Origin: Papilionanthe hookeriana x Papilionanthe teres
Lineage: Eukaryota; Streptophyta; Magnoliopsida; Asparagales; Orchidaceae
DNA: 64,000 nucleotides
NCBI GenBank assembly: GCA_022702705.1
Contig: CM040421.1
Coordinates: 310,001 to 374,000 of the forward strand
Direction: 5' to 3'
A program made the translations under genes and the position numbers. This document shows, one piece after another, positions 56,780 to 64,000 of the stretch; positions within the stretch are counted from its first letter, which is position 1, and each line of letters opens with the position of its first letter. The notes beneath the pieces were generated by a model that searched no databases, had not been told where the DNA came from, and worked only from the letters and a program-made list of their open reading frames with translations.

Positions 56780-57830
56780 TCGATTGAATGCACCAAACCC
56801 CGGCCACGACCCACTCGAACGGGATGGTGACCAATGCACGGCCGGCCGGCCACCGGGCCGCCGGAAAACACCATGGCCGAGAGCTCGCATGTGAGCCCGA
56901 CTTGAAATTCTCACTGTCGAGCTGCCCCATCCCAGGTGGCCATTGGAGCTGTTCTTCTCTTGCCGAAGCGGTGATCCTGAGCCATGACTCTCCTCGGGAG
57001 GCCCTCGCGCCCTCTCTTATTTAAACACCACCCCTCTCGGCCATGAGAGGGGCCGAAAACAAACCTTAAGGAAACTGCGCAAAATTGTTCCGGACTCCTC
57101 CCCATACACGAGCACTTGATCCCAGGTGAGATCCCCTTGCCATTTCTTCTCTGCGAGCTCGATTTCGAGTTGAAATTCCACCAAAACCGGGACACTTCTC
57201 CAAAGTGAGCCAATCCCCAATTGATTGGTTCTACACCTTCACCGGACCGAGGGAAGGTGTCCACCGGCAAAAGCCCCATCTCCGGAGCCACCCGGTTGCT
57301 CCGGCCTCCGAAGCTTTGTGATCGGGCTTGATCGAAATCACATCTAGACGATTCACCGAGACCGGGAGACTTCATGCGGAGCTTGCGGGATCCGATCGAA
57401 GGTGCGACAACTCTCGGATCGAAGCCACACTTCTCCGAGCAAAGGTATGAACTAATTCTTCATCCCGAAGCTTACGGAGATTCTCCATTTCGAATGCTTT
57501 AATTTCGATGCATGATAGCTAGTATAGATGTGTTCGTCTCTTCGAGACGAATCCGTAGAGCATAAGAACATGAAAATCCATTGAGTATCGAGTGAGATCT
57601 TAGGGATTTAGTGTGGATGGCTCTCGGGTGAGGACGCTCGGGGACGATGAACGGATGCCGTCCATTCGATACACGTGCGGACGGACGGCTCGGATGGCGT
57701 CGGACCGGGAGATGGTACAAGAACCGCGGGGCCGGGCTGCCGACTCGGGTGGCGGCGTCGAATGGGAGCGCGACACGCGGCGTTTCGGAGATGCCGAGGA
57801 TGAGTTGGCGCCGCGTGGATAAATAGAAAA
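56780..57830 (+). other. CpG-rich centre of solo LTR E
   Basis: Many CG dinucleotides (for example GGCCGGCCGGCC near 56840 and CGGACGGACGG near 57670) in an AT-rich setting. The same place in the LTRs of B (about 6240-7260 and 37750-38740) has far fewer. The TATTTAAA block (57018-57025) lies inside. Open frames on both strands look like a by-product of high GC. Confidence 0.55.
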
Positions 57831-59654
57831 TTAGGGTATTTTTTGATTTATTTAATTCCCTAAACTTCGAAAATTCATATCTTTGTGTAGAAAAATCGAG
57901 AAAAATAAAATAAAAATACCTTCTTGCTCAGTGAACAGAGGAGAATAATGTGGAAAATAAATCATTTAATTTCATCAAGTATTTTATTTTTTATAATTTA
58001 TTTACTCTCTGCATACTTTTAATTCTCCATGCATGTATACAATTCAACATGGCATGAGACCATAGGGCTTTTGAAGCCTCTGAATTTGGGAACATTCCCT
58101 GAATTTTCCAAAGTCAGAGGCCATCCCTATGAAGAGTTATTGATTTTTCCAATTCATGTTGTTGTTTTGAGTATTTTAATTCCAATAAATAGCATGTTGT
58201 GAAATAAATTCTAGGAAAATTTGATGATGTTCCTTATGACCAGAGAACCCTAAGAAAAATAGGTTTTGAGTTATTTCATTTAAAACAACCCTAATTGGCT
58301 TAAACACCCAAAATAGATCTCTAATTAATTAGAGTTAACCATGCATCAAATTGACTTGAAATCAATTCTCCACTAACCTTTAGGATCAGAGGAACCCACC
58401 ATAAAAATTTGAGGTCAATTGGACTTGGCTAGCCCCACTAATTGGGTTGATTAAGCCACTTAGTCATTTTAAACTTTAAAAATTCATAACTTTCAAAATA
58501 CTTTTCAAAAATTCACCAAATTGGTTTTGGAGCTTCTCTGATATCAGGGGAATTTAAGAAAATTAAAATTTCAATTTTCTAAAAAAGTTGATTTTTAATA
58601 ATATTTTAATATTTTTAATAATTAAAAAATAATAAAAATCACAAAAATAATAAAATTCACCAAAATGTCACATTTTGAATTTTAATCACTTAGGAACAAA
58701 TCCCATATTTTTCTTAGGTCTATTTAGTGAGATATTAAATTTTAAAGCTCTAGGGCAATTTTAAAATTAAAAAAAATGTATTTTCTAGCATTTTCACTAA
58801 AATAATTATAATAAATCATAGAAAAATCAGAAAATTGCAAAATTTGATTCTTTGATTTCCTTGATATCAGAGAGATTTTTGAAAAATATAAAATTCATTT
58901 TTTAACATTTATTTTATTTTTAAATTAATTAATACTCCAAAACTTAAAATAATTATAATAAAAATAATATAATTCAACAAATCACCAAAATTGGTCCAAG
59001 TGGTCCTCTGGTCATTAGGAATGTCCTCTAATTTTCTTAAGGATAGAAACTTTCCCTTGGTCATGTTATTAAATTTTCCTTGAAAATCTACTATTTTCTA
59101 CCAAAAATAATTATATAAATAAATTAAATATAGAAAAATCACATTTTCTCCTCTCATGTCTTTATTGACATATGAGTGAAGTCACATAAAAATTTCAAGT
59201 TCATTTGAGTTCAATTTAGTGAGTTATGAAATTATTAAGCTTAAAGGGTAAAATGGTAATTAAAATTTTAACCCTTAATTAAAACTTTAGGTTTAATAAA
59301 AAAATTAACAAATAAAATATTTGATCCTCTTTTGATTTGGATGATTGAAATTTAAATAATTAAAGGGTAGAAACCCATTAAACAATTTTAAAATGATTAA
59401 ACTTTAATTAAATAATTGATTAAATTTGGAAGAATAATAAAATTGGAATTATTAAAATAGGGATATTATTAGGAAGAGATTTATTCTTTAATTTAAAAAT
59501 CCCTAAATTAATCATCTCATTAATATTCAATTCTTAATTAAAATGATAACTCAAATTCAAAACATTAAAAGACTTAATCATTAAACTAAAATTAAATTAT
59601 TAAACTCTTTTAAAAAAATTTCAATTAAAATTAAAAAATAAAATTAAATTAATA

Positions 59655-59815
59655 ATTAAATTAAATTAAATTAAATTAAATTAAATTAAATTAAATTAAA
59701 ATTAAATCAAATCAAATTAATTAAATGTAAAATCAAATCAAACTAAATTGAATTAAATTGAATTAAATTAAATTAAAGATTAAATTAAATTAAATTAAAT
59801 TAAGTTGAATTAAAT
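59655..59815. repeat. (AATTA)n low-complexity tract in solo LTR E
   Basis: Repeats of AAATT units, with a nearly perfect block about 59660-59700 and a second about 59780-59810. The B LTRs have only diffuse AAATTA sequence here (about 9050-9250), so the tract probably expanded in E. Confidence 0.85.
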
Positions 59816-61934
59816 ATAACATCACCAAAGACATAAAGAATTCAAAATAAATCTAAAAGAACTTGAACACTATACCATATTAATTGAAATTAAACTAAAT
59901 CACAAATCATTTGAATACCAATTTACCCTCAAAAGCTTTAGTTATCATAACTCCTAAACACAATATTAAATGAAATGTTACTTCACCTATAGGATATTCA
60001 AATGTCCTAGTTCACTGAGCAAGATAACAACAAAACTTGAATTCTCGGACGATTAATTCATTTGTACAATTAAACCCATTTGGACTTAAAACAATCCTAG
60101 AAATATTGAAAAGATGTTTAAGATCCTTCTTAAGCACTTCCTCAATATGATAGGACATTTATAAGAACAATTGAATTTAATTATTCTTTGATGAAGAAAA
60201 TCGTCTTCAAACAAAAACACAAGAACCTAGACGTCATAGGAAATGACTAGCTATAGGATTAGGAATTTGGTAGAAAACCATAACCCTTCCCTTAGCTTTA
60301 CCTAGGAACTTGCTTAAATATTCTAATTGTGTTTTAAGTGCGGCTTGGGATGACGGGAAGACCCTCAGAGTACGCTTTTATTTTATTGCAATTTACTTTC
60401 ACTGCAATTTACATTATTGCAATTTATTTAAGCTGCATTGCACTTACTTTTCTTGCATGATAAACAAGCTGTTGCATGAAAACTCACACCTTTAGGATAG
60501 CCCCTAAAAGCTGAAACCAAAACTAAGTTAAAAGTCATTGCAAGATAAAATTCACCGCCACGACATTTCAAAATATAAAACAACTCAAAATTTAATCACA
60601 AACGGAACACAAAACTACAATTACAATTAAATTAAAACGTCCCGTTGGATGATCCGGAATACCTCGGATGATGTAACCTACGTGTAGCTAACGGGATTTC
60701 CAGCGGTCTAAATGAAAGTGTGGAACTCATTCGGTTGAGTTTAGCAAATTCATCCGGACTAAGTGAATCCGATAAAAATAATGATGCCGGAAGGATGGAG
60801 CCGTGGGATCTTAACCGGTGTCGTTATAATCAACTTTAAGATTTGTTTTAATTAAAACGTAAAAAAACACTTGAAAATTAAGATCTTCTCTAAACCAAAA
60901 CACTTTTCTCATCCCCACGATTTATGACTTCTAAAACTAAACCTCTGCAACAACAAGGAGCTCGAAGCATGGTGGGCGAGCACGGCCATCGTCATCGGCA
61001 AAACCCGAGTCTACATCAGCAAAACTTTCCTAGAATTAAATAACCGAGCCATAGGATTTCGAGGTAGTTTGCACAGTGCAACATAAATCCTCAACCTCTT
61101 CGTTAGGCACTTGCATTGCAAATTAAGCCCTAACCGGTCTTAGGATTCCGAGGTAGTCGTTTGGGTACGACATAAACCCTCACATCTTCAAGGCTATTTG
61201 TATGATTCTATCATATAAATATAAGTCCTAATTAATTAAAATTGGCAAAATCAAAACATTTAAATAAATATTAGGACTTTCCTAAATCCGAAGCCAAACA
61301 ATAGGATAGTCGGGAAATTACCGAAGTTCGCTTCGAATCTGTGATTTCTCCTACTTTTCTTCCTTTGGATTCCCAAAACAAAATGTTCCAAACTTGATCC
61401 ATTCCCTATTGAAATTCCAAAATTCGATACCTTGAAAACTTAAACTTTGAAATCCTTGAGAGCGAATTATTGATTATTATCGAGAGTTTTCTTAGGTGAT
61501 TCCCGTCACTTAAGATGTAATTAACTATAGGGGCTTGCCCTTATAGGGAATTTTAAAGAACCCGAGTAATATAAACCTCGTTTAATGCTTTCATATTAAG
61601 CAGGGGAATTTTGTCGGCTTATAAAATCGGTTCGCGAGATCAAACGGATGTCACAAATCTTCTAGTTTATTTAATCGAGCCCCACCGTCAAGCAGTGTGT
61701 CTATCTTTAGGGATAGATACACGGTTTGTGGTGCGGTGCTCGTTTATATAAGCTATTTGGGATGTGAGATCGGTTTAATCTCATATCTTAAAATCTCCAA
61801 ATTTAAAATTATTTTCAAAATCAAATACTACTTTCCAAAATTATTTATTTAAACTAAATTAAGAATTCGCCGACAATTTCTGTAGGCGACCCCTCTTCAA
61901 AACACAACACACCGACCTAAAAAATATGTCGACA

Positions 61935-61939
61935 CTAGC
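61935..61939. repeat. Right target-site duplication of solo LTR E (CTAGC)
   Basis: Exact match to 54646-54650. RNase H of element D resumes here. Confidence 0.92.
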
Positions 61940-63388
61940 ATAATAAATAACTTTGAAAATTTTGTCATATTTCTGACCCAAAATAGCACCAATAGCATAA
62001 TCAGTAGCATCACACATTAATTCAATAGGTTTTTCCCAATTTGGTGAAATTATAACAGGTGCAGTAACTATTTTTTCTTTTAATGTTTCAAAATCTTTTA
62101 AGCAATCATCATCAAAAAAAAAATTGCATCCTTTTCCAATAATCAGCATAAAGGTTTTGTAATCTTTAAAAAGTCTTTGATGTAACGCCTATAGAATCCA
62201 GCATGTCCTAGAAAGTTCTAATTCCCTTTACATTGGTCTACCAAGGTAAATTAGAGATAACTTAAATTTTTGCAGGATCTACCTCCAAACCTTTTTCTGA
62301 AATTCGATGTCCCAATACAATTCCTCCTGCTACCATAAATTGGCATTTTTCCTAATTAAGGACTAAATTAGTTTCTTCACAGAGTTTTAAAACTTTAGAT
62401 AAATGTTCTAAACATGATTCAAATAAAATTCCAAACACTGAAAAGTCATCCATAAAACTTCAATACTTTTTTCAATTAAATCACAGAAAATAGCCATCAT
62501 ACATCTCTGAAATGTAGCAGAGGCATTACATAAACTAAAGGGAATTCTTCTAAAAGTAAAGGTACTATAAGGACTTGTAAACATAGTTTTCTCTTGATCC
62601 TCAGGAGCAATTTGAATTTAGTGGTAACCAGTATATCCATCCAGAAAATAAAAATATTTATGCCCAGCCAGTCTATCCAGCATCTGATCCAGAAATGGGA
62701 GTGGAAAATGATCTTTCCTAGTTGCTAGATTTAATTTTCTATAATCAATGCATATTCGCCATCATGTAACTTGTCTTGTTGGAATCATTTCATTATTTTC
62801 ATTAACAGTCACAGTTACTCCTCCTTTCTTAAGAAAACAGTGAATAGGACTAACCCGTGCTCTATCTAAAATAGGGTAGATAATTCCAGCATCCAACCAC
62901 TTCAAAATTTCTTCCTTAACAACATCTTTCAAGATAGGATTTAATCTCCTTTGGGGATCAACCCGAGGTTTGCAATTATCTTCCATAAGAATTATGTGCA
63001 TACAAATTGAAGGACTGATTCTTTTAATATCATCAATTGTCCATCTAAAGGCTTTCTTATACTTCTTCAAAATTTCAAGCAAACTCTCTTCTTCTTTTTC
63101 AGTTAATTTAGCTGAAATTATAACAGGCAAGGTTGAGGATTCACCCAGAAAAACTTACTTCAAATGATCAGGAAGCATTTTTAACTCAAGTTCAGGAGGT
63201 TTTTCAATTGATGGACCATAAGATTCATCTTTTTCAGTCATATCCAATAATTCAAAATTTTTATAAACATAATTTAATTCTTCCTCTTGAAAATCTTCAG
63301 AATGATGTAACACCTCTTCTTGCTTATGTACCAATTCTTCTCTTTCAGGTTTTTCTTTATAAGTTGACTTGAAATGGCATTCACTCAA
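61940..63388 (-). pseudogene. Element D reverse transcriptase and start of RNase H
   Basis: 63388-63155: linker rich in Glu. 63130-62762: LPVIISAKLTEKEEESLLEI, PSICMHIILMEDNCKPRVDP, RRLNPILKDVVKEEILKWLD, VSPIHCFLKKGGVTVTV. After a stop: WRICIDYRKLNLATRKDHFP, FLDGYTGYH, a stop, TFRRIPFSLCNASATFQRCM. A small deletion near 62455 breaks the frame at the FMDDF motif. Later FLGHAGFYRRYIKDF and LMCDATDYAIGAILGQKYDK (RNase H start) run into solo LTR E. Non-functional. Confidence 0.82.
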
Positions 63389-64000
63389 TTATCTGATAAC
63401 ATCCATCCTATAACATTCATCATCTTTACCTATGACAGGATATTTCATTGATTTCGAAATATTGAATGTAACAGTCTGATCATTAACTCTCACCGTTAAT
63501 TCCCTTTTTTGCACATCTATCATTACTCTGCCTGTGGCTAGGAAAGTTCTTCCCTAAATGAGGGGTATCTCTTTATCTTCCTCCATATCAAGTACAATGA
63601 AATCAACAGGAAAGATAAATTGATCCACTTTAACCAAAACATCTTCTATAACTCCTTTTGGATATGTGATCGAATGATCTACTAATTGCAGAGTTACAGT
63701 AGTTGGGGTTATTTCTCATAATCCCAGTCTTTTGAATATTGATAGAGGCATAAGGTTAATGCTTGCACCCATATCACATAAAGCTTTTCCATAGAATCTG
63801 TCTTTGATTGCACATGGAATTGTGAAACTACCAAGATCTTTAAGTTTTTCAGGAATTTTCTTCTGAATTATTGCACTGCACTCCTCACTGAGTGCAACTG
63901 TCTCATTATCTTCAAACTTCCTCTTTCTGTTGAAAATATCCTTCATAAATTTTACATAGCTCGGCATTTGTTCTAAGGCTTCAACAAATGGAATATTAAT
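63389..64000 (-). pseudogene. Element D protease, runs off the right edge
   Basis: Read from the edge: MPSYVKFMKDIFNRKRKFED, NETVALSEECSAIIQKKIPE, SFTIPCAIKDRFYGKALC, DMGASINLMPLSIFKRLGL with the active-site Asp, one stop, VDQFIFPVDFIVLDMEEDKE, a stop, GRTFLATGRVMIDVQKREL. The active site reads DMGAS where A and C read DLGAS. Gag lies to the right of the window. Confidence 0.8.

Larger units (their letters stand above)
54651..61934 (+). mobile_element. Solo LTR E (Tat/Ogre-like, 7.3 kb) inside element D
   Basis: This 7284-base segment aligns along its whole length with the two LTRs of element B. It shares the start TGTTGACCTCATTTTTG, the TATTTAAACACCACC block, the AT-rich centre, the 'gggcttgcccttatagg' segment and the end TCGACA. 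It is clearly more diverged from them than they are from each other. CTAGC flanks it exactly at 54646-54650 and 61935-61939. There is no primer site, internal gene or PPT, so it is a solo LTR left by recombination between the LTRs of a once complete element. The RNase H frame of element D resumes on each side. Confidence 0.9.
48118..64000 (-). mobile_element. Element D: Athila-like Ty3/gypsy retrotransposon, partial
   Basis: The outermost element, read right to left. It holds protease, RT and the first part of RNase H (64000-61940), the rest of RNase H and integrase (54645-53000), ORF-a (52520-52008), ORF-b (51264-50114), a PPT at 48539 and 421 bases of its 3' LTR. Gag and the 5' LTR lie beyond the right edge. 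A 7.3-kb solo LTR (E) interrupts RNase H. Frameshifts and stops run through all genes, including one beside the FMDDF motif. The Athila-like call rests on the DMGASINLMPLSI protease motif, the extra 3' ORFs and the sister elements' tRNA-Asp primer sites. The rest of its 3' LTR should lie left of element A, outside the window. Confidence 0.85.

Noticed and set aside
56606..57822. Overlapping open frames on both strands in solo LTR E as genes
   Set aside because: High-GC DNA gives chance open frames. They are not kept in the related LTRs at 6020-7260 or 37500-38740.
1..64000. Host genes or tRNA genes between elements
   Set aside because: No gap is left between element boundaries, and no cloverleaf or host-like exon was recognised. 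The ALKBH9/10-like domain is inside element B and split by C.

Overview
The window is a repeat-dense stretch of a seed-plant nuclear genome, most likely a eudicot. It is AT-rich and I see no host gene, tRNA or rRNA. Essentially every base belongs to one of five Ty3/gypsy-type LTR retrotransposon insertions nested in one another. None has an intact reading-frame set.

Layout, outermost to innermost. (1) Element D, minus strand, Athila-like, occupies 48118 to beyond 64000. It is interrupted by (2) solo LTR E (54651-61934, perfect 5-bp duplication CTAGC). (3) Element A, minus strand, Athila-like, runs from beyond the left edge to 48117. Its 5' LTR abuts a fragment of D's 3' LTR, so A appears to have landed inside that LTR. 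(4) Element B, plus strand, Tat/Ogre-like with ~7.1-kb LTRs, sits at 4321-42894 inside A's RNase H region (duplication AACTC/AGCTC). (5) Element C, minus strand, Athila-like, sits at 21797-33370 inside B (duplication GAGGG) and splits an AlkB-like reading frame.

A, C and D share an order: 5' LTR, tRNA-Asp-type primer site, gag, protease (DLGAS or DMGAS), RT (FMDDF), RNase H, integrase, a conserved hairpin motif, ORF-a, ORF-b, purine-rich tract, hairpin, PPT, 3' LTR. ORF-a and ORF-b are extra genes. Where complete, they carry the domain called 'putative plant transposon protein' (PF20167-like). B has the Tat/Ogre order: LTR, primer site, ORF1, gag, protease, RT, RNase H, second (archaeal-type) RNase H, integrase, then an ORF with a basic N-terminal part fused to an ALKBH9/10-like 2-oxoglutarate/Fe(II) oxygenase domain, a 91-bp tandem array, PPT, LTR.

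The most interesting points are: the ALKBH9/10-like (RNA m6A demethylase family) domain carried by retrotransposon B; CpG-rich dyad pairs plus TATA-like boxes recurring in LTR U3 regions and upstream of ORF-a (dyads also upstream of ORF-b) in the three Athila-like elements; hairpins conserved beside the PPT and after integrase; and very long LTRs with a mid-LTR promoter candidate. Gln-codon-to-stop changes dominate the decay of B, as expected from deamination of methylated cytosine. All similarity statements come from reading by eye; no database search or alignment was run.
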